A stretch of DNA of 64,000 bases from Pseudaminobacter soli (ex Li et al. 2025) (GCF_029892515.1 NZ_JARXVF010000003.1:372001-436000); one strand, 5' to 3'; positions 35,470 through 44,961 are shown, counted from the stretch's first letter. Notes: generated by a model from the sequence alone, not told the origin. Made by a program: numbers and translations.

Positions 35470-38316
35470 ATGAATTCCGAGCCGCGCGTTGCGTTGTCCA
35501 GGCCTGTTGCGGACGAGGTCCGCAAGACGACCTGCTATATGTGCGCCTGCCGCTGCGGCATCAACGTGCACCTCAAGGACGGCAAGATCCGCTACATCGA
35601 GGGCAACCGCGATCACCCGGTCAATCGCGGCGTGCTGTGCGCCAAGGGCTCGGCCGGCATCATGCAGCATTATGCGCCGGCTAGGCTTCGCGCGCCGCTG
35701 AAGCGGGTCGGCCCGCGCGGCTTCGGCCAGTTCCAGGAGATTTCCTGGGAGGAGGCGCTGTCCACCGCCACCGAATGGCTGGGCCATGTCCGCCACACCG
35801 ACCCAAAAAAGCTGGCCTTCTTCACCGGGCGCGACCAATCGCAATCGCTGACCGGCTTCTGGGCGCAGCAGTTCGGCACTCCCAACTATGCCGCCCATGG
35901 CGGCTTCTGCTCGGTTAACATGGCCGCCGCCGGCATCATGACCTTGGGCGGCGCCTTCTGGGAATTCGGCGCGCCCGATTGGGACCGAACAAAACTGTTC
36001 GTCATGTTCGGCGTGGCGGAGGACCACGATTCCAACCCGATCAAGATGGGCATCGGCAAGCTCAAGCAGCGCGGCGCGCGCTTCGTGTCGGTCAATCCGG
36101 TGCGCACCGGCTATTCGGCCGTCGCCGACAGCTGGATCGGCATAAGGCCGGGCACCGACGGCTTGCTGATCCTCTCGGTGGTGCACGAGCTGCTCAAGGC
36201 GCGCAAGATCGATGTCGACTATCTCGTGCGCTATTCCAACGCCTCCTGGCTGGTGATCGACGCGCCGGGCACGGCCGAGCACGGCCTGTTCGCGCGCGAC
36301 GGCGAGGGCAGGGTGCAGGTCTACGAGACCGTCACCGAGCGGCCGGTGCCTGTGGGCACGAAAGGCGCGCGAGCAGCGCTGTCCGGCCGCTTCGAGCTGG
36401 CCGACGGGCGCTTTGCCGTACCCTCCTTCCAGCTTCTCGCCGAAAAATATCTCGACCCGAAATACGCGCCCGAAGCGGTGACGGAGGAGACCGGCGTCGC
36501 CGCCGACGTCATCCGCGGCCTTGCCGCCGAGATCGCGCGCGTTGCTTTCGATGAAACCATCATCGTCGAGCAGCCCTGGACCGACGTCAATGGCGAGCGC
36601 CATCCCTACTTTGTCGGGCGGCCAGTGTCGTTCCACGCCATGCGCGGCCTCTCGGCCCATTCCAACGGGTTCCAGACGGCGCGCGCGCTGCACATGCTGC
36701 AGGTGCTGATCGGCGCGGTCGACTGCCCCGGCGCCTTCCGCTTCGAGCCGCCTTATCCCAAGCCGATGACCGCGCACCCGACGCCGCACGGCAAGGCCGA
36801 GCATTTTGGGTCCGACAAGCCGCTTTCGGGGCCGCATCTCGGCTTCCCGCGCGGCCCGGAAGACCTGCTGGTCGATGCCGAAGGCAAGCCGACCCGCATC
36901 GACAAGGCGTTTTCGTGGGATGCGCCGATCGCCGCGCACGGCATGATGCACATGGTCATCGCCAACGCCCATGCCGGCGATCCTTATCCGATCGACGTGC
37001 TGTTCATGTACATGGCCAACATGGCCTGGAACTCGTCCATGAACACTGCCGGCACCATGAAGATGCTGACGGACAAGGACCCCGAGACCGGCGAATACCG
37101 CATCCCCAAGATCATCTATTCCGACGCCTATTCGTCGGAGATGGTCGCCTATGCCGATCTGGTGTTGCCCGACACGACCTATCTGGAGCGCTACGATTGC
37201 ATTTCGCTGCTCGACCGGCCGATCTCCGAGCCCGATGCGGTGCAGGATGCCATCCGCTGGCCGGTGCTGGAGCCGGACCGCGACGTGCGCGCCTTCCAAA
37301 CCGTGCTGCTCGATCTCGGTGCGCGGCTGAAGCTGCCGGGCTTCGCCGACAATCACGGTCATCCGCTCTACAAGGACTATGCCGACTACATCGTGCGCCA
37401 TGAGCGGCGGCCGGGCATCGGCCCACTGGCTGGTTTCCGGGGCACGAACGGCGACAAGGCAGGGCGCGGTGCCGCCAACCCCGATCAGCTCGAACGCTAC
37501 ATCGAGAACGGCTCGTTCTTCTCCGCGCATATCCCGCTCGAAGCGCAGTTCATGAAGCACGCCAACCAGGCCTATCAGGATTTTGCCGTGCGCATGGGTT
37601 TTTTCGACACGCCTCAGCCGGTGACGTTCCAGCTTTATCTGGAGCCGCTCCAAAAGTTCCGCCTGTCGGCTGAAGGGCTGCGCGAGCCGGTGGCGCCCGA
37701 AACACATCGCGATCGCATACTGCAAGCGTTCGATCCGCTGCCGCAATGGTATCGGCCGTTTGGCGAGGCGTTGGTCGATCGCGAGGCCTATCCCTATCAC
37801 GCCATCACGCAACGCCCGGCGGCGATGTACCATTCCTGGGGCTCGATGAACGCCTGGCTGCGGCAGATCCATACGAAGAACCCGCTCTACGTGCCGGGAC
37901 CGATCTGCGACGAGTTTGGCCTGGTCGACGGCGACTGGGTCTGGGTCACGTCGAGCCATGGCCGCATCAAGGTCGAGATCGCGCGCATGGAGGCGGTCAA
38001 TTCGCGCACGATGTGGACGTGGAACGCCATCGGCAAGCGCGCCGGCACCTGGGCGCTGGATGCCAACGCGCCGGAAGCGACCAAGGGTTTTCTCATGAAC
38101 CACCTGATCAACGAGCTGTTGCCGCCGCGTAGCGATGGCATGCGCTGGTCGAACTCTGATCCGATCACCGGGCAGGCGGCGTGGTACGACCTCCGGGTGC
38201 GCATCGAAAAGGCCGAGGCCGGCGCGGTCAGCGAGCCGCATTTCCCGACAGTCGCGCAACCAGAGCCCGAGCCGCATCCCTCGGTCCTGCGCTACGGACA
38301 GGAGTGGGCGACATGA
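35470..38316 (+). CDS. soeA: Sulfite dehydrogenase (quinone), molybdopterin subunit SoeA
   Basis: A 948-residue (frame from ATG 35470) molybdopterin oxidoreductase. It begins with a [4Fe-4S] site, CYMCACRCG and the later Cys of GVLCAKGS, and continues with the bis-MGD domains and a C-terminal molydopterin-dinucleotide-binding domain (HSWGSMNAWLRQIHTKNPLY). There is no Tat signal, so it acts in the cytoplasm, unlike DMSO reductase. The three-gene order with a ferredoxin-like and a membrane subunit matches SoeABC, which oxidises sulfite to sulfate and reduces quinone. A thiosulfate or polysulfide reductase is the main alternative. Confidence 0.82.
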   Translation: MNSEPRVALSRPVADEVRKTTCYMCACRCGINVHLKDGKIRYIEGNRDHPVNRGVLCAKGSAGIMQHYAPARLRAPLKRVGPRGFGQFQEISWEEALSTATEWLGHVRHTDPKKLAFFTGRDQSQSLTGFWAQQFGTPNYAAHGGFCSVNMAAAGIMTLGGAFWEFGAPDWDRTKLFVMFGVAEDHDSNPIKMGIGKLKQRGARFVSVNPVRTGYSAVADSWIGIRPGTDGLLILSVVHELLKARKIDVDYLVRYSNASWLVIDAPGTAEHGLFARDGEGRVQVYETVTERPVPVGTKGARAALSGRFELADGRFAVPSFQLLAEKYLDPKYAPEAVTEETGVAADVIRGLAAEIARVAFDETIIVEQPWTDVNGERHPYFVGRPVSFHAMRGLSAHSNGFQTARALHMLQVLIGAVDCPGAFRFEPPYPKPMTAHPTPHGKAEHFGSDKPLSGPHLGFPRGPEDLLVDAEGKPTRIDKAFSWDAPIAAHGMMHMVIANAHAGDPYPIDVLFMYMANMAWNSSMNTAGTMKMLTDKDPETGEYRIPKIIYSDAYSSEMVAYADLVLPDTTYLERYDCISLLDRPISEPDAVQDAIRWPVLEPDRDVRAFQTVLLDLGARLKLPGFADNHGHPLYKDYADYIVRHERRPGIGPLAGFRGTNGDKAGRGAANPDQLERYIENGSFFSAHIPLEAQFMKHANQAYQDFAVRMGFFDTPQPVTFQLYLEPLQKFRLSAEGLREPVAPETHRDRILQAFDPLPQWYRPFGEALVDREAYPYHAITQRPAAMYHSWGSMNAWLRQIHTKNPLYVPGPICDEFGLVDGDWVWVTSSHGRIKVEIARMEAVNSRTMWTWNAIGKRAGTWALDANAPEATKGFLMNHLINELLPPRSDGMRWSNSDPITGQAAWYDLRVRIEKAEAGAVSEPHFPTVAQPEPEPHPSVLRYGQEWAT

Positions 38317-39080
38317 CCACGCTTCCCGCCCTTCCGACGCCGAAAAAACTCGGCCTCGTCATCGACCTCGACACCTGCGTCGGCTGCCATGCCTGCGTGG
38401 TCAGCTGCAAGGAATGGAACACCGGCGGCTATGGCTCAGCGCTCTCGGACCAGGATCCATATGGCGCCGATGTCTCCGGCGCCTGGCTCAACCGCGTGCA
38501 TAGTTTTGAGGTGGTGCCGGAGGGCGGCGAAGTCGTGGGCGAGGCGGGGCAGGCGCGCATCGTGCATTTTCCAAAGTCCTGCCTGCATTGCGAGGATGCG
38601 CCCTGCGTCACCGTCTGTCCGACGGGCGCCTCCTACAAGCGCTCCGCTGACGGCATCGTGCTGGTTGATGAGGACAAGTGCATCGGCTGCGGCCTCTGCG
38701 CCTGGGCCTGTCCCTATGGCGCGCGCGAAATGGACCTTGCCGCCGGCGTGATGAAGAAATGCACGCTCTGCATCGACCGCATCTACAACGAGACACTGGA
38801 AGAGGTGGACCGCGTGCCTTCCTGCGTGCGTACATGCCCGGCCAGTGCCCGCCATTTCGGCGATCTCGGCGATCCGAACTCGGCCGTTTCAAAACTCGTC
38901 GCCGAGCGTGGTGGCATGGACCTGATGCCCGAGCAGGGCACCCGGCCCGTGAACAAGTACCTGCCGCCGCGTCCGCGAAAATCCCTGGCCGAAAGCGCGC
39001 ACACACTGCCGCTCGCAGAAAACACCGAAGGCGCCAGGGGCTTCTTTGCCTGGCTCGACGGAATGCTGGACAGAATCTGA
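38313..39080 (+). CDS. soeB: Sulfite dehydrogenase iron-sulfur subunit SoeB
   Basis: A 255-residue ferredoxin-type subunit with four Cys clusters: CVGCHACVVSC, CLHCEDAPCVTVCP, CIGCGLCAWACP and the CTLC/CVRTCP pair, enough for four [4Fe-4S] centres in the DmsB/PhsB fold. It relays electrons between the Mo subunit and the membrane subunit. ATG 38313 overlaps the soeA stop (ATGA). The residues after about 200 form a flexible Pro-rich tail. Confidence 0.9.
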   Translation: MTTLPALPTPKKLGLVIDLDTCVGCHACVVSCKEWNTGGYGSALSDQDPYGADVSGAWLNRVHSFEVVPEGGEVVGEAGQARIVHFPKSCLHCEDAPCVTVCPTGASYKRSADGIVLVDEDKCIGCGLCAWACPYGAREMDLAAGVMKKCTLCIDRIYNETLEEVDRVPSCVRTCPASARHFGDLGDPNSAVSKLVAERGGMDLMPEQGTRPVNKYLPPRPRKSLAESAHTLPLAENTEGARGFFAWLDGMLDRI

Positions 39081-39084
39081 CCTC

Positions 39085-40008
39085 ATGCATCCCGCCTTTT
39101 CGATCATCATCCTGACCACCCTTTCCGGCCTGGGCTACGGGCTTGCGGCGGTGCTCGGCCTCGGCCTGCTCGATCCAGCAGCAACGGCCACCAAATGCGC
39201 ACATGTCTTGGCGCTGGCCCTCATCTCGGCAGGGCTCTTGTCCTCGACGGCGCATCTGGGCAATCCGCAACGCGCTTGGCGGGCGCTTTCGCAATGGCGC
39301 TCAAGCTGGCTGTCGCGCGAAGGCGTGATGTCCATTGTCACCTTCGTGCCGCTCCTGGTGTCGGCCTGGGCCAGTATCACCGAGGGGGCCTATCTGCCGC
39401 TTCCCGGCCTCATAGGCACGGTGCTTTGCGTGGTCACTGTCTACTGCACGTCGATGATCTACGCCTCGCTGAAGTCGGTGCAGGCCTGGTACACGCCGCT
39501 GACGCCGGCTTGCTATGCGCTCCTTGCGGCCACCGGCGGTTTTGTGCTTGCCAGCGTCTTCGCCTTTGCAGGCGGCGGAAACACGCGCGCCCTGCCGCTT
39601 CTCGCCGTAGGGTTCCTGATTGCTGCCTGGGGGACAAAACTGCGCTGGCGCGAGCGCATGAAAAGCCTCGTGCCGTTATCGACGCCCGAGAGCGCAACTG
39701 GCCTTGGCAATATCGGGCGCGTGCGACTGTTCGAGCGGCCGCATGTGACAGAAAATTATTTGACGCGCGAAATGGGGTTCAAGGTCGCACGCAAGCATGC
39801 CAAAAAACTCTGGCGCTTGGCCCTTGTTGCGGGTGCCATCGTTCCGGCCGTGCTGCTGCTGGTTCTCGCGGCGCTGGGCGGACAAGGTGTCTTGCCGGTA
39901 GCGATTGCTTCGCTCGCAGCGCTGGCGCATTGGCTGGGTGTTTTCGTCGAGCGCTGGCTGTTCTTCGCCGAGGCGCGCCACTCCGTCGTGAATTACTACG
40001 GCGGGTAA
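39085..40008 (+). CDS. soeC: Sulfite dehydrogenase membrane anchor SoeC
   Basis: A 307-residue integral membrane protein of the DmsC family with about eight hydrophobic segments, from AFSIIILTTLSGLGYGLAA to the final LAHWLGVFVERW. It anchors the complex on the cytoplasmic face and reduces quinone. It starts 4 bases after soeB. A hydrophilic central loop (around residues 190-235) separates the last two segments. The sequence-based DmsC assignment is firm; the SoeC name depends on the cluster assignment. Confidence 0.85.
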   Translation: MHPAFSIIILTTLSGLGYGLAAVLGLGLLDPAATATKCAHVLALALISAGLLSSTAHLGNPQRAWRALSQWRSSWLSREGVMSIVTFVPLLVSAWASITEGAYLPLPGLIGTVLCVVTVYCTSMIYASLKSVQAWYTPLTPACYALLAATGGFVLASVFAFAGGGNTRALPLLAVGFLIAAWGTKLRWRERMKSLVPLSTPESATGLGNIGRVRLFERPHVTENYLTREMGFKVARKHAKKLWRLALVAGAIVPAVLLLVLAALGGQGVLPVAIASLAALAHWLGVFVERWLFFAEARHSVVNYYGG

Positions 40009-40016
40009 CTGGAGCC

Positions 40017-40184
40017 TCAATCCTTCGCCAGCCGAACGGGCTTGCGCTTGTCGAGCGCGGCGAGACGTTTGAGCAGCTTGCGGATTGCGATCTTCTGGGC
40101 GGTGCGTTCGGTGTGCCCCTGCAGGCCCCAGGGCGTCCACAGCGCAGCGCCGCTCTTGTCCGGTGATTTCGTCCGCTTTGCCAT
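40017..40184 (-). CDS. Small basic hypothetical protein, 55 residues
   Basis: A short frame with a GAGGGAA ribosome site just upstream of ATG 40184. The product is Lys/Arg-rich (13 or more basic residues), starting MAKRTKSPDKSG, with a WTPWGLQGHTERTAQK segment and a basic helix KIAIRKLLKRLAALDKRK. It is convergent with soeC, the stop codons lying 8 bases apart. I do not recognise it; it could be a small nucleic-acid- or ribosome-associated protein. Confidence 0.6.
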   Translation of the reverse strand: MAKRTKSPDKSGAALWTPWGLQGHTERTAQKIAIRKLLKRLAALDKRKPVRLAKD

Positions 40185-40321
40185 GACATTCCCTCATGCA
40201 ACGGAGAGGGAACGGCCGGAATTCGGCTTTGTTGCGCCAGCGGCCAATTAAATATCGGCAATGAAGCTGGCTATAGCGGCGGTCATCTACGCCAAGCGAT
40301 CCGGCTTGGCTGCAAAATGCT

Positions 40322-41308
40322 CTATGCCTTCTCGATGATCTTGAAACGCGGCTTGCGCTTGCCCTTGCTCAGTTGCCAGCGCTTGTGGAACCACATCCAC
40401 TGGCCCGGATCCTCGCGCACCCAGCGCTCGACCACGTCGTTGAGAAGCTGGGCCGTTCCCGCAAGGTCGATCGTGCCACCAGCAGTGCGCGGCAGGTCGA
40501 GCTTGTCCTCGATCTCCAGCCGGAAGCGATTGTTCGGCAGGCGGATGCAGCGGGCCGGATAAACGTCGCAATCATATTGCCGCGCCAGCTTGGGCAGCAG
40601 CGGGCTGGTCTCGCAGGCGCGCCCGAAAAAGGTGCTGGGAATGCCGCGCGTGAATTTTTGGTCCACCAGCATGCCGATGGTGCCCTTGCTCTCGAGGATG
40701 CGAGCCAGCGCGAAGGAGGCGCCGGCCTGCGAGGCCAGGAGGTCGCCCATGTTGGCGCTGCGCGTCGAGAGGATGTAGTCGGCGATGTAGGGGTTGTTGG
40801 GCGGCCTGAACAGCGCCGTCACCTTCATGCCGTAAGTCGCCCCGGCAATCGGCAGCAGCTCGAAATTGCCGAGATGGCCGGTGAAGATGATGTGCGGCTT
40901 GTCTTCCGCCGCGATGCGCTGGAACAGGGGCACGCCGGAGACTTCCACGCGGCCCGGCTCCTTCGCATCGGGATCGTAGTCGAAGAGCTGGTTGAGGAAG
41001 ATGTATTCGGCCGCCAGCCGGGCCATGTTGCCCCACATGTCGAGGGCGATCGCCTCGATCTCGGCCTCGCTCTTTTCGGGATAGGCATGGCGAAGATTTT
41101 CGAGCGCGACCTTGTGGCGGCTGACCAAGGGGCCGAGCCTGCGGGCCGTGCGAACGGCGAAGTTGAGCGCCTTGTCGGTCGGCAGGTGGCGCAGCAGCGA
41201 TAAAAGCGCCCGGGCGACCTGGGCCGTCAGCCAGTGACGTACCTTCGTCGTCCGGGTTGAGAGGCGGTAAAGGAAATCCTTTGCCGCTACCTTGATCTTC
41301 CGCCGCAT
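40322..41308 (-). CDS. lpxXL: Lipid A very-long-chain acyltransferase LpxXL
   Basis: A 328-residue LpxL/LpxM-type acyltransferase that uses acyl-ACP to add a secondary acyl chain to lipid A on the cytoplasmic face of the inner membrane. The catalytic block is HLGNFE (His and Glu 5 residues apart), and an N-terminal hydrophobic segment anchors it. Being last of the acpXL cluster, it should add the 27-hydroxyoctacosanoate-type chain that rhizobial lipid A carries. It follows the adh gene by 10 bases on the same strand. Confidence 0.9.
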   Translation of the reverse strand: MRRKIKVAAKDFLYRLSTRTTKVRHWLTAQVARALLSLLRHLPTDKALNFAVRTARRLGPLVSRHKVALENLRHAYPEKSEAEIEAIALDMWGNMARLAAEYIFLNQLFDYDPDAKEPGRVEVSGVPLFQRIAAEDKPHIIFTGHLGNFELLPIAGATYGMKVTALFRPPNNPYIADYILSTRSANMGDLLASQAGASFALARILESKGTIGMLVDQKFTRGIPSTFFGRACETSPLLPKLARQYDCDVYPARCIRLPNNRFRLEIEDKLDLPRTAGGTIDLAGTAQLLNDVVERWVREDPGQWMWFHKRWQLSKGKRKPRFKIIEKA

Positions 41309-41318
41309 CTTCTTGCCG

Positions 41319-42347
41319 TCACCCGACGTGCAGGATGATCTTGCCGAACACGTCGCGGCCTTCCATGCGCTTCAATGCAGCGTCGATGGAGCCGAAATCG
41401 ACCTCGGTGTCGATCACCGGATGAACCAGCCCGGCCGCCATCTTCTGCATGGCGTTGGCCATGTTTTCCATGCGGCAGCCGAAGGAGCCCAGCAGCTTTA
41501 GCTGCTGCTGGAACAGCATCATGAGGTTGACGTCGGTCGAGACGCCGGAGGTCGAGCCGCAGGTGACGAGACGGCCGCCGCGCTTGAGGCTGAACATGGA
41601 GCCCGCCCACGTGTCCTTGCCGACATGCTCGAATACCACGTCCACGCCCTTCTTCTTGGTCAGCTTGCGCACGACGCCTTCGAAGCGGTCCTGGCGATAG
41701 TTGATGACGTGGTCGGCGCCGAGCGCCTTGGCCTTCTCGATCTTCTCGTCGGAGCCCACGGTGGTGATGACCGTGCAGCCGATCTTCTTGGCAAGCTGGA
41801 TGGCCGCCGAACCGATGCCCGAGCCGCCGGCATGGACCAGTATCGTCTCGCCGGGCTCCAGCTTGGCATTATCGAACAGCATGTGCTCGACGGTGCCGAA
41901 GGTGACGGGCGCGAGTGCTGCGCCAACGGCGTCGACGCCGGGAGGGGCGGGCACCAGAAGGCGCGCCGGCAGGTTCATCTTCTCCTGGGCAAAGCCGTCG
42001 AGATGGAAGCCGTGCACGCCCGAGACGTGTTCGCAGAGATTGTCGCGGCCTTCGCGGCAGGGGCGGCAGAGGCCGCAGGTACGCGCGCCGTAGATCGACA
42101 CGATCTGACCCGGAGCCAGATTGGAGACGCCGGGGCCGACCGTCTCGACCACGCCCGAGGCTTCGGCGCCGACGGTGAGCGGCAGCTTGCGCTTGGCGAA
42201 CGCCATGCCGCGCCAGCCCCAGACGTCGATATGGTTGAGCGCCACGGCCTTGATGCGCAGCGTGACCTCGCCGAGCGCCGGTGCCGGCGGCTCTGGGATC
42301 TCCACCGTCTCGAGCTTGCGATCCTCGATGAGTTGCAGTGCGCGCAT
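41319..42347 (-). CDS. Zinc-type alcohol dehydrogenase family protein of the acpXL cluster
   Basis: A 342-residue MDR-family oxidoreductase. The structural-zinc Cys set is present (CGLCRPCREGRDNLC), as is the NAD(P)H loop HAGGSGIGSAAIQLAK. The usual catalytic-zinc Cys is replaced by Asn in ALNHIDVW, which points to quinone-reductase-like or enoyl-reductase-like chemistry. ATG 42347 is chosen over 42371 because AGGAAGAGG lies upstream. In the rhizobial cluster the corresponding gene is called adh2XL; it may reduce an intermediate during very-long-chain acyl synthesis. Confidence 0.85.
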   Translation of the reverse strand: MRALQLIEDRKLETVEIPEPPAPALGEVTLRIKAVALNHIDVWGWRGMAFAKRKLPLTVGAEASGVVETVGPGVSNLAPGQIVSIYGARTCGLCRPCREGRDNLCEHVSGVHGFHLDGFAQEKMNLPARLLVPAPPGVDAVGAALAPVTFGTVEHMLFDNAKLEPGETILVHAGGSGIGSAAIQLAKKIGCTVITTVGSDEKIEKAKALGADHVINYRQDRFEGVVRKLTKKKGVDVVFEHVGKDTWAGSMFSLKRGGRLVTCGSTSGVSTDVNLMMLFQQQLKLLGSFGCRMENMANAMQKMAAGLVHPVIDTEVDFGSIDAALKRMEGRDVFGKIILHVG

Positions 42348-42483
42348 CGGGCCTCTTCCTTCGTCAAACATCAGTGCGGAACGCCCGCGGCGTTTCGGGC
42401 AAAGTCACGCGACATAACAAAACGGAGCGCGCGGCGGCCGGTTGGGTCGCTGCATCGCACTCCGGAACCATTGGAAGGGTCGA

Positions 42484-43755
42484 TTAGACCGGTTCCCGCG
42501 CCATGACAAGGCAGGTGTTCTGCCCGCCGAAGCCGAAGGAATTGGAAAGCACGGTCGAAACCTCAGCCTCGCGCTTCTTGTTCGGCACCACATCCAGCTC
42601 GATGGCCGGGTCGGGATTGTCATAATTGATCGTCGGTGGGATCACGCCTTCGCGCATGGTCAGCAGCGAGAAGGCGGCCTCGATGGCGCCCGCGGCCGAA
42701 AGCGTATGGCCGATCATCGACTTGTTGGACGAGATCGGCGTGGTGCGCATGCGCTCGCCGAACACGGTCGACAGCGACATATGCTCCATCTTGTCGTTTT
42801 CCGGCGTCGAGGTGCCGTGCGCGTTGACATAGTCGATGCCGTCTTCGGCAAGGCCGGCGTCGGCAAGCGCGGCCTTCACCGCGCCGATGGCCGGCGAGCC
42901 GTCCGGCTTGGAGCGGGTGCGGTGGAAGTCATCGGCCTTTTCGCCGCAGCCCTGCAGGATGCCGAGCACGGTCGCGCCGCGCGCTACAGCGCTTTCGAGC
43001 GATTCCAGCACGAGCGCCGCCGAACCTTCGGCCAGGACAAAACCGTCGCGATCCTTCGAGAAAGGCTTCGATGCCTTCTCGGGCACGTCGTTCTGGGTCG
43101 AGAGCGCCGAAAGCAGCGAGAAGCGAATCAGGGCCTCGGCCGTTGCCGAGCCGTCTGCGCCGATCGACAGCGCACGCTCGCATTCGCCGCGGCGGATCGC
43201 CTCGACGCCGAGCTGGATTGCGGTGGCGCCAGACGCACAAGCGGTGGACAGCGTGATCGGCAGGCCACGCGTGCCGAATTCGTCGGCGAGGCGGGCTGCG
43301 ATGGAGCCGAACTGCGAGGTCTCGAAGATGTCGAGCGTGGGCAGGTTGCGGGCAACGGTGAACAGCCGGTCGGCCGCGCTGCCATCCTTGCCGTCGAGGT
43401 AGAGGGCAAAGCGGTCATGCCAGTCGAGCTCGACCGGCGGGGAGGCGAGGAACAGCGGCCCGCCGAAATTCTCGGTGTCAAGGCCGGCTTCCGCGATCGC
43501 CTCGCGGCCGGAGCGCTCGGCCAGTTCGAAAGTCAGCGCGCTTGCGCCCTTGCTGCTCGACGGCAGGAAATCGACCGTGCCGGCGATGGAGGTGTTGAGG
43601 TGCTCGACCGGAAAGCGCGTGATCTTGTGGATGCCCGAGCGCCCCGAGGTGAGGGCCGCCCAGTTGTCGGCCTTGCCGACGCCGAGCGAAGTGACGACGC
43701 CAATGCCGGTGACGGCGACGATGGGCCTGCCGAGATGGTCGTTGTACTTAGCCAT
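42484..43755 (-). CDS. fabF1XL: Beta-ketoacyl-ACP synthase, catalytic partner (FabF1XL)
   Basis: A 423-residue KAS II type condensing enzyme with the complete Cys-His-His set: Cys in STACASGATA, His in NAHGTSTPEND and His in KSMIGHTLSAAGA. It elongates the acyl chain on AcpXL to produce the very-long-chain acid for lipid A. It starts 12 bases after the paired FabF2XL gene. Pairing with a homologue lacking the nucleophile suggests a KS/chain-length-factor heterodimer. Confidence 0.9.
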   Translation of the reverse strand: MAKYNDHLGRPIVAVTGIGVVTSLGVGKADNWAALTSGRSGIHKITRFPVEHLNTSIAGTVDFLPSSSKGASALTFELAERSGREAIAEAGLDTENFGGPLFLASPPVELDWHDRFALYLDGKDGSAADRLFTVARNLPTLDIFETSQFGSIAARLADEFGTRGLPITLSTACASGATAIQLGVEAIRRGECERALSIGADGSATAEALIRFSLLSALSTQNDVPEKASKPFSKDRDGFVLAEGSAALVLESLESAVARGATVLGILQGCGEKADDFHRTRSKPDGSPAIGAVKAALADAGLAEDGIDYVNAHGTSTPENDKMEHMSLSTVFGERMRTTPISSNKSMIGHTLSAAGAIEAAFSLLTMREGVIPPTINYDNPDPAIELDVVPNKKREAEVSTVLSNSFGFGGQNTCLVMAREPV

Positions 43756-43767
43756 GTGCGTTCCGGT

Positions 43768-44961
43768 TCAATCGGGTGCGCCAACCAGCGCCAAGCCCTC
43801 GAAATAGTGATAGCCGATAGCGGTCGCCAGTACCGAGCGCGGCGTGCCCTCATAGGCCTTTTCGTTCGCCGTATCGAAGGCCGGGTAGCCGGCCTTGCGG
43901 TCGACGGCCAGTGCCGCCAGCGCCACCGCAAATGGGAACTGCGCTTCCTTCATGTGGCCGGTCAGCGTGCCGAATGCGCGCGCGACGAGCTGAGGATTCT
44001 GCTCCAGCGCAGCCTTCTCGGCCACGGTCGCGGCATGGGCGCCGGAGGCGCCGGACATCGCCAGCAGCGGGCCGTTGGCAGGCAGGCTCGTCTTGTCGAG
44101 CAGGCCGGCAATGGCTTCGCCCAAATCCTGCTTGCTACGGCGGGTGAGGTCGGAAACCACCGGCCCGAGCGTCGCATAGATGCGTGCGCCGCGCGCCACC
44201 GCATGCTCGCGCGATTCGAGCACCAGGAAGGCCGCGCCAGAGCCGCTGACCACGCCGCCACCTTCGCCGCCTTCACGCTGCCACACAGGCTTCCAGGGGC
44301 CGCGATGCAGATAGCCGCCGAGCTCATAGCCGAGCAGCATGTCGGGATGTTCCGTCTGGAACGCACCGCCCACCAGCACATGCGTCGACTGGCCGGAGCG
44401 GATGCGAGCGGCTGCCGTATCGACCGCCGAGACGCCGGCGCCTTCCTCGCCCATGAAGGTGCGCGAGGAGCCGGTGACCTTGTGGACGATGGAGATGTTG
44501 CCGGCCAGCAGGTTGGAGAGCTGCGCCAGGAAAAGCGTCGGCCGAAGCTCGGTGGTCAGCTTCTCGTTCAGCAGCACGTCGCGGTCGTTGCGCGTCGCGG
44601 AGGCCTCGAGGATCGCGTTGTCCACAGTCCCGTCGCGCTCGCCGCCACCGGCCGCCACCACCATGTCCATGGTGGCGCACAGCGCTTCGTCGGTCTTGAT
44701 GCCGGCATCATCCAGCGCAAGGCCGGCCGTGTAGGTGCCGAGCCGCTGCCATGTCTCCATCTGCCGCTGGTCGCCGCGCTTGGCAATCTGCAGGCCCCAG
44801 TCGATTTCTGGGAGAGGGTGGACGGAATAGGGCGAATAGCGTTCGGCATCCACTATCGGCGCCACGTCGGTGGCGGTCAGCTTCTGCCAATGCGCATCGG
44901 TGCCTTCGCCCAGCGACGAGACAAGGCCGATGCCGGTGATGACGACGTCGTGGGCGCTCAT
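43768..44961 (-). CDS. fabF2XL: Beta-ketoacyl-ACP synthase-like protein lacking the active-site Cys (FabF2XL)
   Basis: A 397-residue thiolase-fold protein from the KAS family. In the region where the nucleophilic Cys should sit the sequence reads VTGSSRTFMGEEGAGV and contains no Cys; the only Cys in the protein is at DEALCATMD near residue 95. The first catalytic His region is also changed (MSGASGAHAAT), while GTLTGHMKEAQ keeps one His. It therefore probably does not condense chains itself but supports FabF1XL, like the KS-beta subunit of type II polyketide synthases. Confidence 0.85.
   Translation of the reverse strand: MSAHDVVITGIGLVSSLGEGTDAHWQKLTATDVAPIVDAERYSPYSVHPLPEIDWGLQIAKRGDQRQMETWQRLGTYTAGLALDDAGIKTDEALCATMDMVVAAGGGERDGTVDNAILEASATRNDRDVLLNEKLTTELRPTLFLAQLSNLLAGNISIVHKVTGSSRTFMGEEGAGVSAVDTAAARIRSGQSTHVLVGGAFQTEHPDMLLGYELGGYLHRGPWKPVWQREGGEGGGVVSGSGAAFLVLESREHAVARGARIYATLGPVVSDLTRRSKQDLGEAIAGLLDKTSLPANGPLLAMSGASGAHAATVAEKAALEQNPQLVARAFGTLTGHMKEAQFPFAVALAALAVDRKAGYPAFDTANEKAYEGTPRSVLATAIGYHYFEGLALVGAPD

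Noticed and set aside
35443-38277. 944-residue minus-strand open frame
   Set aside because: It mirrors soeA exactly; soeA has recognisable Fe-S and molybdopterin motifs, while this translation has none.
41319-42347. Classical alcohol dehydrogenase function
   Set aside because: The catalytic-zinc Cys is replaced by Asn; only the structural zinc site remains.
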